This document shows, one piece after another, positions 21,400 to 32,610 of a DNA stretch of 64,000 nucleotides. Below the pieces are notes generated by a model. That model was not told the origin of the DNA and made no database searches. It saw only the letters and a program-made list of their open reading frames with translations. Position 1 is the first letter of the stretch, and each line of letters begins with the position of its first letter. A program made the position numbers and the translations under genes. The DNA is from Hygrocybe punicea (taxonomy: Eukaryota > Basidiomycota > Agaricomycetes > Agaricales > Hygrophoraceae), in NCBI GenBank assembly GCA_963556145.1, contig OY744467.1, positions 2,728,001 to 2,792,000 of the forward strand, written 5' to 3'.

Positions 21400-24300
21400 T
21401 ATAACACGGGTAACCCCCGGGTCACTTTTTAGAACACCGGACCCGAACCCTTTGAAACCGCACCCGGAACGGGTCTCAACCTGAACCTTACCCGTTTAGC
21501 ATGGGTTCTCAAGGTAACCGGTTCCAATTCGATAACTGCATCAAACTCAGTAACCGCAGACATTACTGCGGGTTTTCATTGCAAGACGGGGGGCGGGACA
21601 ATATATCTATGCTACAGGGGGTTCTTCGGTCTCTTCAACATCAGACTCAGCCCGTTTCCTCTTCTTCTCCCTGACTGCTGCCAGTAGATCCGCCATCTCC
21701 ACAAGGCCTTTGCGGCACCAGTCGCCGAGGCAGAGGTTAGCACGAATGGATGCAGGGGTGAGTCGGTTTCGCGTGAAATTGAGAAGACCACGACCCTGTG
21801 AAAAAACTCGCTCAACCACCGTTGATGTGGCAGGGGTGCTGAGATAGTCGAGAGCCATCCTAGATAAGTTAGGGTAAATGAAACAATTGTCATACCACCA
21901 TGCAAGTGGGTCTTTGACATTCTCAACCGGATGATGCAAGTATTCCTCGTACTCATCCTGAGCCCTTGCGACATTCTTAACAGAGATATTGCTGAAATCA
22001 TTATCACCGCCAGAGCCCTGACATCATCACACATTAGCCTTGACCGATAAAATGGTGACAAACATACATCACCGGTCTCGGATGCCGAGCTGGGATCACC
22101 AACGTTCTTCAAATAATTGCGGTTGAACTCGTCTCAAACTAAGTTTTTGGCAGTCTCGATCCACTCCTCCTCCCACTCTTGCTGATGGAAATACTCGAGC
22201 TTTAGACCAGGATGAAGCACTGAGAAGGAAATTGTAGTTAGCAGTAAAGAAACAGGCCAAACACTCACCCATAGAGATCCTGTAGATGCTGGAAAGATCT
22301 GTGAGAGAGTAGTACCGATTGATCTTCTTGCGAGCCAACTTCATGGCAGCGAGGATTGCCAGATGGTATGTTTTCCCTGTGTGTGCATTGAGATTACTTT
22401 CGAGCTTGTCTATGGCTGGAATCACAGCAGCAATGCTAGCTACATCACTTGAGAAGAATATTGTCGCCTTTTTGTAAAGCTGTATACCATTAGAGTACAT
22501 TGCTACATAGATAAGATAAATGCCTCACCTCGAGGATGGCCACAAGATCCTGAATGATTGCCCAATCATCACCCACAAGCTCATATTTGCACAGCTTAAG
22601 TGTCTTGTCGGCAGTGATAGCATCAATGGCAATGTGATACCTCAGGGCAAAGCACATCATATCATAAATCGAGTTCCAGCATGTGATGACATCACGTGGA
22701 ATGAGATTGGGTTTGAGCCCTTTGCCGGTGCAGATGGATTGCCAGGCTGGAAGAGCGATGGTAGTTGAATGAATGATAGCGAAGGACAGGTTCTGGATCT
22801 GCTGGGCGTTAGTGATGTCCTTGTTGGAAATGCAGGTAACATACCTTGGTAACGGTTTCATGGACTGCAGCTGTGTCCTCCAACAACTGTTCATGCTCGC
22901 GCTCAGTCAATTCCTGCAACTCATCCACCCCATCATCGTCATCGTCTTCACGGATTTCATCAGATTCTCCTTCCTCGTCCTCATTCACGGCTGCGTAGAC
23001 ATCAAGAACATCAACATCTTCACCCTCCTCATCAGAAGCCAGAGGCGATGCAGCACCCAGGCACGCGTTGAAAGGTTTGATGAGTGTTTTGGCCAAAATC
23101 TGCACTGTATGGTTAAAACAGCGAACTCAATTGTACTCTTTGAAAGAGTTGGGTTTGGCAGCAAGACAGGTGGTCTGCTTGTCGTTGCACAAGGCATTGT
23201 CGCCGTTGAATGTCAGGATCTAGCAATGATAAATCAGCGGGTTAGCAGAAAGTTCATATATTGCTCGTACTTTGTTCTCCAACCCAAAACGAACCAACAT
23301 ATTGTGGAATTCCCATGCCAATGTCGCTCCAGTGTGAGACTCAGGCACCTCGACGGTGTCCAACAGAAATCTGAGCATGTGGCCTTGATGCTCAAGGTGG
23401 ATGGTCCACGCAATGAAAGCATGGTGATTCGGTGACGTCCAGGCATCAGTGGCAAAATGCAAGCATCCAGGGTGGTCCTGTTTGAGAAATTCGTGAGCTG
23501 CGATATGTCTGAATGGATGTTTTACCTGTAGTAATTTGGCAACGCAATCTTTGCACCTCTCGAAAGCAGCCTTGACATCGCGTGCGACAGTGATCGGTGA
23601 GGGAAGCTTGAGCTTGGGTCAACCAGCCATAAGGAGTTCCTGGAGTTCAGGGTCATTCACAATGTTTGCAGGACACCTGCTCTCCATGACCCACTTGACA
23701 AGATGAGCACCAAAGAGGAAATTGTTAGATACCCATATGCCACAAATATAATGTACCGTGCTTTGGCATTCGTGTGAGAGCAATGAGAGATGTTCACAGG
23801 CTTCTGGCCTTGTCTGGCAAACGAGGCGAAGATGGAACCATTCGAGGAAGTTTCCTTTGCACCCAGAGTGGAAACATTCTGGACAGCCTCTAGACCCCAG
23901 CACCTTTCGGCGTGATGTCTGAGGTTTCCGGTGGAGGACTTGTCCTTCTTGTCCTGATAACACCGTATGCCTCCACCACCTTTACAGACCTGGGCTGTGC
24001 AGTGGAACCAATGGTAGAGACGTTTCTGGTCGTTGTATTTGATGGTGACATCGGTTTTGAAGAATTGATAGATTGGCAAGCGCCATGTTAGTTTTGCTTT
24101 AGCTGAATCCGAAGCTCATAAGACTCTAATCAGCAGAAGGTGAGCACTTACCAAGTTCTTCTTCCAGGCTATCGGGCTTCTCACTGTCAGACTTCTCAGT
24201 ATCGGAATCGACCTCGATCAGATCATCGGGAGGCTGAGATGTGGTAGACAAGATCGAGTGAGTTGAGGGAGTCTTGTGAAGCAAAGTAGTAGTAACGCTC

Positions 24301-24760
24301 TTTTGAGCGCGTTTAGCAGACGTGGATTCGGAAGGGGTCTTTTTGGCGGTGGGCATGGTGGGTAAGAGATATGGGAGACAGGTTATAGAGAAAAAGGAGG
24401 AGACTTTATATGCACAGAGATTGGACTGATCCACAGATCAAAAAAAATACTGCCCGATGGATCCATGAGTGTGTTGCAACGACTAACAACATCGAAGCGA
24501 ATACTGAATGGGATTTGCAGACGGGATTTCGAGAAGTGGGAGGGCAGCATGGTCAATGATGCTGAAGGAATTGGACCCATCAATGGAGAGCAATGAAACA
24601 TGGGGAATTGTCGAAGTCAGGCGTGGGAACCTGTGAAACCCGGAGAACTGCGATTTTGGGTACGGTATTGCCTGGGGTGCCGAATCGGCAACCCATACCC
24701 GGAACCGCGGCACCCGTTATAGGGAACCCTCAGGTAAACCCGAACCCATGTTATACCCTA
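21400..24760. mobile_element. hAT element H5 (near-autonomous)
   Basis: The right end reads TAGGGTATAACATGGGTT on the complement; the left end starts TATAACACGGGTAACCC and appears to have lost about 5 bp. Flanking 8-mers ATCCGGGG (21392-21399) and ATCCGAGG (24761-24768) match at 7 of 8. Subterminal ACCCGAACCC-type repeats are present. It contains a complete-length minus-strand transposase gene. It is inserted in copia gag. Confidence 0.88.
21607..24356 (-). CDS. hAT transposase (H5), one nonsense codon
   Basis: Start at 24356 (MPTAKKTPSES...), with an acidic Ser/Glu-rich leader to a GTAAGT donor near 24155. Then a BED-type zinc finger (FHCTAQVCKGGGGIRCYQD ... LRHHAERCWG), the RNase-H-like core (FATDAWTSPNHHAF; FNGDNATSND after a canonical intron GTACGA...GCTAAC...CTAG at about 23225-23275), an acidic insertion, and the C-terminal dimerisation domain (FIYPNLSRMALDYLSTPATSTVVERVFSQG) ending at TAG 21607-21609. 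An in-frame TGA at 23619-23621, where the family usually has Arg, looks like a CGA to TGA change. The protein would cut and paste H5-type ends in the nucleus. Apart from that stop, all domains are present. Confidence 0.8.
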
Positions 24761-25331
24761 ATCCGAGGTGATGAAGAAATGGCGCAACGGAGACACCAAG
24801 ATGAGGACGTGGATCGAGCTTGCACTTGGTGACATGGAAATGATACATATCATTGGCACACACATGGTGAGTGGGATGTGGAAACAGCTAACCTTGGTAA
24901 AGGAATCCAGGGGGAAGCTTGGAATATTAGCGATGTGATGCACATTGTACCAGTTGATTGCTGAAGAAGGATTTGACCTAATCGAGCACATATCGAAACT
25001 CTGGAAACTGCAGGAGGAACTCCACTTGATGGGAAGCCTCATTTCCAATGAAGATTTCATGATGATACTTGTATCCTCCTTGATGGAAAGTTGGGACTTG
25101 TATACATTGGCATACTTAGGCTCAAAGAAGGATGAAACATCACTGACATCACACAAACTAGTCACAATCCTATTGGAGGAAGACTGCAGGTGCTGTGAGA
25201 TCCTCACAATGTCGCTATGCACAGGAGGTAGTGAATGGCACGGGTAACCCGTGGGTATTGGCGCTGTACCCGTACCCATACCCGCAGCTACCCCTACCCG
25301 TGATCTGGCGGGTTTACCCGTCATTTTGAGC

Positions 25332-25432
25332 CCCAGATTGTCTAAAATGGTCAAGTATTGAGTTATGATCAAAACAATGAAGAATGATTGTTTTGATCAT
25401 AACTCACCCAATACTTGACCGTTTTGGACGAT
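25332..25432. repeat. Short hairpin inside H6
   Basis: AAAATGGTCAAGTATTGAGT and, after a spacer that itself folds (TTATGATCAAAACAAT...ATTGTTTTGATCATAA), ...CAATACTTGACCGTTTT. The same AAAATGGTCAAGNATTGA...CTTGACCGTTT pair occurs inside H17 (54510-54590), although the two elements have different ends. Confidence 0.8.
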
Positions 25433-25440
25433 CCAGGGCT

Positions 25441-26256
25441 TACAGCTGTTTGCATGTATCTTGACAATTTTTGGAAATTTTTGAATTGATTAAACAATAT
25501 GGACTTGGACAAAATTACTGTACTCAATCTTGTATCTCATGAAATACTGCATGGATTGAGATGGTTGTAGAGGGAAAGTTGTACTATTTTCTAATGGCTA
25601 TCAGCTCCTGTAATTACATTTGAACAATATTTAGTGTATGATGAGTTGTGGATGAAGTAAGAGATGACCAAGTGTTTTTTAACACCCAGAATGATATTGT
25701 TAAATTATGGCATCAAATGAGCTCCTATGAACAAGATTGTAGAGAGAAAGTTGTTCATTTTTTCAAGGGCTAGAAGTACATATACCGTGTTTTTCTTTAT
25801 TTTTGTTCTTTGAGCCAACATATATGATTCTTGTGATATTTTGATTCCAATGCAGACAATTGTAGTCCAGCTGTAATGTTGGCTCAAAGAACAAAAATAA
25901 AAAAAAACACGGTATATGTACTTCTAGCCCTTGAAAAAATGAACAACTTTCTCTCTACAATCTTGTTCATAGGAGCTCATTTGATGCCATAATTTAACAA
26001 TATCATTCTGGGTGTTAAAAAACACTTGGTCATCTCTTACTTCATCCACAACTCATCATACACTAAATATTGTTCAAATGTAATTACAGGAGCTGATAGC
26101 CATTAGAAAATAGTACAACTTTCCCTCTACAACCATCTCAATCCATGCAGTATTTCATGAGATACAAGATTGAGTACAGTAATTTTGTCCAAGTCCATAT
26201 TGTTTAATCAATTCAAAAATTTCCAAAAATTGTCAAGATACATGCAAACAGCTGTA
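25441..26256. repeat. 816-bp near-perfect palindrome
   Basis: The left arm 25441-25820 and right arm 25877-26256 are reverse complements over about 380 bp each, with few or no mismatches by eye. A 56-bp centre is unpaired. The start TACAGCTGTTTGCATG is mirrored by the end CATGCAAACAGCTGTA. No ORF of note. Arms share motifs (GAGAGAAAGTTGT, TCAAGGGCTA, CCGTGTTTTTCT) with the 2158-2912 foldback. A transcript would form a 380-bp hairpin. Confidence 0.92.
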
Positions 26257-27955
26257 AAATAAAGCTCACAGGTAGGAGAATCGTACCCGTACCTGTACCC
26301 ATGGCTACCCTTACCCGTGACCCGTGCGGGTCACCATACCCGTGCCATTCACTAGTCACATCAGCAATTCCCAAAATGCATTCATCATGTACAAAACTCT
26401 GGACAAAGCTATTGTTCAAGGACTAGGAAAGGTAGCTGCTCGAGCTCTTGGTTGTAGAACCATCATTTTACACTTCACAGTGGATGGACAGGACATACAA
26501 CATCCATCAGCTATGAGACATACTACATGTACTGGAGTCTCAGAACTCACTATTATTGCTGAGCCGATTCAATGAAAGTGGTGGATGGGTTAGTTTCTGC
26601 AATGGAATATGCAGGCTATATACGAAGGAAAATAAACTTGTTGGAACAGGCTGGAAAGATAGATGATTATACCATTTAAATGCCCAAGTGCAATCCTGCA
26701 TGCTGGAAAAGGCAAATGTAGCCACACCAAAGATGTCTTGCGACAAATTGCACTGCCTATATGGACACATCGGAATGAGTGGACTCAAGACCCTGCAGAG
26801 AAAGGGTTACTCACAGGACTGGAAATCGACAAAGGAAGTATCTCTTCCTGAACCTGTGAGGCTTGCATTCAGGCAAAGCAAGCCATCCAGCCATTTCCTA
26901 AAGAGGCAAATGGACGATTGAAAGTTGCTGGAGAGTGGACTTTGAGCAACATTTGGGGCCCAGTGAGCGTAGAGTCTATTACAGCCCCTTACTCACCCTC
27001 ACAACATGGAATGGTGAAAAGATTTAATCGCATGTTACTGGAGTTAGCCTGTGCAATGTTGATCGCTAAAAACCTGCCCACATTCCATTGGCCAGAAGCC
27101 ATTGCACATGTGGCATACATTCAAAACCAATCCCCCACCAAGGCTCTAGATGGATGAAGCCTGGACTGGCAAGAAGCCAGACGTATTGCATTTCTGGGAG
27201 TTCAGATGTGATGTTTGGGACTTATATCAAGGTGGAAAAAGGTCAAAGCTGGCGCCATGATCAGCTAAGATGAAGTTCATAGGATTTGTGGAGTTGCAGA
27301 AGGCTATCCGATACTATGATGCTGCAACACGGACTGTTAAGACATCGTGGAATGTTGCATTTCATGAGGATGAGTCATTGCAGGAAGTCCAGATTGTATC
27401 TGACTTACCAGGTTTGCAATTTGGGGGGGAGCAGAGTGAATCCGATGACTTGCAAACTCTGGAACCACCAGAACCTGGAATGGAACCACCAGAACCTGGA
27501 ATGGAACCACCAGAACCCACTATGAAGGCACCGAATCCGACACCGGAAAGGGCCATTGATAGACCAGAAAATGAAACAACATACCCACTGAGAGCAACAC
27601 AAGGACATGCACAACTGACACAATGCGAGATACGCAAGCTGCTTGATGTACAAAGACCAACAGAATCATCCACAGTGAAACAAAAAGAAAAAATTAACAT
27701 AAAAACAACCATTACATATACATTCTTAAGTACAATACAACAAAACAACAGTCTCACTAACAAGGACCCATAAAGTTTAAAGCAAGCCAGGGAAGCCATG
27801 GATTGGGAGAACTGGAAGGTAGCGATGAAAGAAGAATTGGATCAGCTACCAGAAATGGGCATTTGGAAACTCATAGACTTACCAGAGGGATGAGAAGCCA
27901 TCAGAAGTAAATGGGCTTTCCACCGGAAATGCAATGAGACAGGTGCAATTGCTAG

Positions 27956-28342
27956 TAGTGTTGCCACGACTATAGTTGGTCACTTTTCTTTTCTCTGCTC
28001 TACTGCCTTCAATAAAATACATAAAAATATAAAGAAAATTTCGAGGGGTAGCCTCTACATAGGTCTTGAGTTAGTACACTTAAACCTTTCTGTAATATGT
28101 AACCCATCATTGGATAAGTGACCAACTATGGTTTTTAGTCGCGACTATGTTAGTCGCGACTAAAAACCATAGTTGGTCACTTATCCAATGATGGGTTACA
28201 TATTACAGAAAGGTTTAAGTGTACTAACTCAAGACCTATGTAGAGGCTACCCCTCGAAATTTTCTTTATATTTTTATGTATTTTATTGAAGGCAGTAGAG
28301 CAGAGAAAAGAAAAGTGACCAACTATAGTCGTGGCAACACTA
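27956..28342. mobile_element. Fully palindromic MITE H7
   Basis: A 387-bp inverted repeat with hAT-like ends TAGTGTTGCCACGAC and its complement. The two halves match almost perfectly. The centre carries TAGTCGCGACTA twice, itself a palindrome. It lies in copia reverse transcriptase between AIA and KFARHKAQL; removing it rejoins the copia frame. A clean 8-bp duplication is not visible (ATTGCTAG left, AAATTTGC right), so the insertion mechanism is unsure. Confidence 0.88.
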
Positions 28343-28996
28343 AAATTTGCTAGGCACAAGGCCCAATTAGTAGCCCAGGGGTTTTCACAGAAGCCCAGAG
28401 TGGATTTCAGCAAAACTGGAACATTTTCTCCTGTGATGCGGTTCGAGACGTCACAGACATTGCTCGCATATTCCACAGTCAAGGATTGGGATATTCAGCA
28501 GATGGTTATCAAAGGTGCATACCTTAATGGATGAGTGAAGGAGGAGCTGTACATGAAACAGCCAGTGGAATTTGAGGATGGAACTGGACAGGTTTGCCAC
28601 CTCATACACCCTATATATGGTCTCAGGCAAGCCAGAAATGTATGGAACATGGATTTCAATAACACAATGAAGGAATTTCATTATACAAGATTATGGACCG
28701 ACTACTATGTGTACTACTATCGGGAAGGTGAAAACTTTTCCATTGTAGTTGTATGGGTCAACAACCTCACAGCTTATGCAAACAACCGAGTGATGAATCA
28801 GTGGATAATCAACCAGCTGAAAGAAAAGTGCATGGTAACAGTCATTGGAAAGCCAACATTACAGCTTGGAATTCATATCAAACGAGACTGCTAACAATGA
28901 AAAGTCACCTTATCACAAAGCTGTTATATCTGGAAGATACTTGCGAAGGCCAGAATGAAGGATGTGAAACTGGTATCAACCCTGATGGATCAGAAC

Positions 28997-29815
28997 GTGG
29001 ACCCAGACCCTTACCCACAGTTTATCCAGACCCTTTACCCACAGGTTTTAAGGCACATGGGTTCACAGGTTTCAAGTGGGTATGGGTTTTTCAGATGGGT
29101 CTCGCAGGTATTCTTTTGTATGATGTATTTACAAGACAAATATAGTGCAGTCTGACTACCAAGTAAGCATGTCCCAGTCTGACATGAGGAGCCCTGAGTC
29201 CTCCTTGATATCAGTGAGCATTGCCACCAAAATGACATCCTCATTCTTGACAAGGCTGAGATGACTCCAGCAACCCACACAGATCAATGCTCTCATTGAT
29301 TTAACTGATAGCTGGCTTCAAACATGGGACAGAATCAGTCGACCATGGCTGAAAATGTGTTCGATGTCAACAGATGTTGCAGGAATGGTCAAGTAATTGA
29401 GGGCCATGCAAGCGAGCATGGGATAGATGGTCTGTTTTTCATACCACCATGCCAGAACATCATAGACATGTAAAGGTGAGTCAGATTATGAGAGAATTTA
29501 TGACAAGGTTAATCACAGCTGTCACTCACCCATTGCAATGTGATACACCTTGGATGAGTTGGTGAGCGAGTAATATTTGTTGAGTGTTAACTTTGCCAAG
29601 CACAGAGCTGAGTGAATTGCCTTATTGAATGTTGGATCATGACTGATATTGCCAAAACACTTGTCCATTGCCAGTATAATAGTGATGAGATTTGGAATAC
29701 TGTGGGAGAAGTAAAGAGTCACATCTTTGAGGATCTGAGAGCGTTGGTGGTGAGATGACTCAGTTTCATTTATGGGTCCTACTCTCCCACTGTGATATCC
29801 ATGCAACTCCAAAGG
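28997..29815 (-). mobile_element. Truncated hAT relic H8
   Basis: Subterminal-like repeats (CAGACCCTTACCC, GGTTTCAAGTGGG) at 29000-29110 are followed on the minus strand by pieces of a hAT transposase: a dimerisation-domain fragment at about 29470-29330 (WWYEKQTIYPMLACMALNYL, TSVDIEHIFSHGR) and an upstream fragment at 29810-29522 (CLAKLTLNKYYSLTNSSKVY). Stops and frame changes abound and no intact ends or target duplication were found. Confidence 0.7.
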
Positions 29816-30626
29816 ATTCCAATAACCTCTGCTCCAGACTTTTCTGCCATTTTATCTTATCTTATCCTCTCGTGTACGTTATTGTTCCTTTCCTTATTTA
29901 TACTCTATTCTTCTTCATCTCCATTTCTCCAAACTCCTATCCATTTTTTCCCTTTGTTTACTTGTCACCGTATGTAGCAACCTTTTGTTACTTTTATCCT
30001 TCTCCAAACTCTGGTTCCCCTTCCAGTGTTCTTATTATCTTTATCTAAAAGGAAGGGGAGGAAGGGGGGTCAGTGGTGTGGGTAATCGGTTATGGTCACG
30101 TTTTTGCACATAGTTCACTTATGCTCGTGTGTGCAGCCACGCGAGGCGCAGCCGAGCCCAGATCTGGGTTCTCCTTAAGTAATAGATTGTTTCCCAATCA
30201 AAATCTGACTTGATTGATGTGTGCAATGACATGTAAAATTCATATGCGAAATAGTGGACATGCTTCCACACACCTTGCGCAAGTTTGGTCACACCATGAC
30301 CAAACATGACCAAATTCCTTTCATGTGGGGGAGAATAGAAGCAATAATTGGTGTTGAGCGCGCACATTTGCTTTGAAATTAAATTGGAAACTGCAAACAC
30401 ATTCTCCCCCCACAATTTGAGCTATTGGTTGGCATTAAAAAATGTGAGCATTGCAATGAAATGGTGCATCTATGAATTTGGCTTGCTCACAAATTGGGCC
30501 TTTCAGGAATCCTATCAATCACCCCCTTTATGAAGAAGTGGATGGGATTGAATATATAAATGTTATGTGGGTGTTGGGTTCACCTGGATGCAAAACTGGA
30601 ATGCTGATATTTAAGCCAGTTTATCA
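29816..30626. other. No confident feature
   Basis: Pyrimidine-rich sequence (29830-30045), then mixed sequence. A 98-codon minus-strand frame at 30119-30415 (MWGENVFAVSNLISK...) could be a retroelement scrap but was not recognised. The 5' end of the Helitron should lie here or slightly to the right; no clear TC start with an A before it could be singled out. Confidence 0.4.
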
Positions 30627-31901
30627 CAGCATCATGCTGATCCTCAGCAAACTCCTGAAAGGGACCGTCAGGGTGAAAGAGAGCATGAAATGCTGCAAAG
30701 ACTGCAGATGACATCTCCTTCCATTCGTTGACAAAGAACATATGACTGTCAGCCTCCAATCATTCAGCCAAACTTTGGCATGCCATTCTCAATCCCTGTT
30801 GACCCACAACAACCGACTTCATTGAGTCGTCATTGGCCAGTTCCAGTGGATGTTTATCCTGCCTTGCAAAGACATCAGATTGCACATCATGACAGACGAG
30901 TGGCCTATTACCAGCAGCAGGCTTCAGGAAGAGAGGTTCCACCCATGTCATCTAATGTGCCACCTCCAAGAAACTGGGAGGAGGAGTTGCAACAGGGATT
31001 TGAACGGACACATGCTGAACGGGTCAGACAATGTGGACAAACAAATCAGCAGCGACCTGCGAGGCCTACAGAGTTTAATGCTGCACCTCAGCCACCTAGG
31101 ACAAGTCGCTACAAGGAACTGAAGGCCAGATGTGCAAGGAAAAAGTCTGGGCATCAGGACCAATTTGTTGTTGATGACCAATGGCAACACCAATTCAATG
31201 CAGAGTACCAACAGTTGGCAGAACAGGATCTTCTTGCCAAGCAGGCTGATAAACAATGATTGCATCAACTGTGTCAGCAGGAGGAGCAAAGTCTTTGGGA
31301 ATGCCAACGTCAGGCTATTCTTCGAGAAGAAGAATGTTGGTGGCAGAAGAACCTGGATGATGCCAAATGAAAACATCTTGTACAACAGTTGGAAGCAGAA
31401 CAACTGGCCCAACTGCATCAAGAGCAGCAGAGGTCACATCTTGCCAGAGAGACACGTTTGGTAAGACAGTCGGAGGAAGAACATTCATTCTGACAACAAC
31501 GAGAGGAGCAGGAGAGGATGAGACTGCTTTAAGTCCGTTTAAATTTGCAACATCGAGATGACCAGCACAGGCTAAGACTGCTTGAAGTGCAGTCAAATCA
31601 GTAACATGAAGAGCAGCGGCAAAGGTTGAGACAGCTTGAAGTGCACTCACACCAGCAGCATCAAGAGGACCTTCAGAGGGAATCACAGGCGGTTGTGCTA
31701 GAGGACATACATAATCAAGGCATCAGGGCAGAGGCTGAAGAACAGGAAAATGTTATTCATGATGAATTAGTGGCACTGGCTTAGCCAGATGCACAGGCAT
31801 TGCAGGCACAACAACAAGTGCCAAAGGGTCAATGACCATATGTTGAGCCACCAGTTTGCTTCAGCATTAAGAGGATGGATGTGGTGTGCTCTCACTGTGG
31901 T

Positions 31902-32610
31902 TAGTGATGGACAGGTTTGGTTTGGTCCGGTTCAGGCCAAAAAAATCCGAACCTTGAACCGAACCTAAGGTTCAGTTCAGTCAATATGCTGAACCTTGAA
32001 CTGAACCTTAGGTTCAGGTTCAAACAGGTTCAGTTCAGGTTCACACTGATCTGAACCCTGAACCAAACCTGTAAGTGTATCATAGGGCTAGATTACATTT
32101 TTATTCAGTATAAATGCCTTTATTTTATGCCTTGTGGTTATATAGCATGATCAAAGGTTCCTTTAGAGCAAATTGTATGTATTACTGTACATTTGTATCA
32201 CTTAAAGCTAACATGTTAAAGAAATTAAGCTTATCAGCTTCAATGTTGCAACTGTGGTACTTAAAAATAATGATAATATAATACATCATACGTACTTGAG
32301 GCTTACCTTGGCATAATCCTCAGATATTATACAACTTATACCAACTTATTCTGACAAATCCAGAGCTCAAACCCCTTGAAGGAGAGTGGCAGGATTTAAC
32401 AGGGAGTTGTTAGCTACAACAAGACAAAAGTGATCATGTTTCTTCCAAAAATTAGGCAAAATTATATCACATTTGTTGAAGTTTAGGTTCAGGTTCAAAC
32501 TGGTTTGAACCAGGTTCACAGAATTTCCCCCCTGCCTGAACCTTGAACTGAACCTCAGGTTCGGTTCAGGCTTCAGCTTGAACCTGAACCCTATTTCAGG
32601 TTCAGTTCAG
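31902..32610. mobile_element. hAT MITE H9 in Helitron
   Basis: The left end is TAGTGATGGACAGGTTTGG; the right end is decayed (…GGTTCAGTTCAG). Subterminal GGTTCAG/CTGAACC repeats fill both sides. Flanks ACTGTGGT (31894-31901) and TCTGTGGT (32611-32618) match at 7 of 8 and duplicate the CG codons of the Helitron motif CSHCGALH. The interior is AT-rich with no ORF. Confidence 0.8.

Larger units (their letters stand above)
25229..26354. mobile_element. hAT MITE H6 carrying a foldback
   Basis: Ends TAGTGAATGGCACGGGTA and its complement; subterminal CCCGTACCC repeats at both sides. Flanking 8-mers (ACAGGAGG, GTCACATC) do not match, so the target duplication has been lost or the copia flank was deleted; the copia frame also jumps here. 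Almost the whole interior is a long palindrome. Confidence 0.8.
21210..29000 (+). pseudogene. Ty1/copia gag-pol, dead, four insertions
   Basis: Blocks in order on the plus strand: gag start (KLLKGNNWMPWKRQML) at 21210; after H5, gag middle (EHISKLWKLQEELHLMGSLI) at 24945-25200; after H6, GAG-pre-integrase with HIGMSGLKTLQRKG and CEAC; integrase start WTLSNIWGPVSVES, joined by a deletion to SPSQHGMVKRFNR, where the catalytic Glu is Lys; MKFIGFV and ATRTVKTSWNVAFHEDE; reverse transcriptase FSPVMRFETSQTL and IKGAYLNG (stop) VKEELYM. The YVDD box reads WVNN. It ends near KARMKDVKLVSTLMDQNV at 29000, where H8 begins. Catalytic changes, stops, a deletion and insertions make it inactive. A short 21-bp repeat (three copies, GAACCACCAGAACCTGGAAT) lies at about 27471-27530. 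Confidence 0.85.

Noticed and set aside
30119..30415. A 98-aa minus-strand ORF as a retroelement integrase piece
   Set aside because: MWGENV at first recalls an integrase motif, but the following residues do not fit the family; left unassigned.
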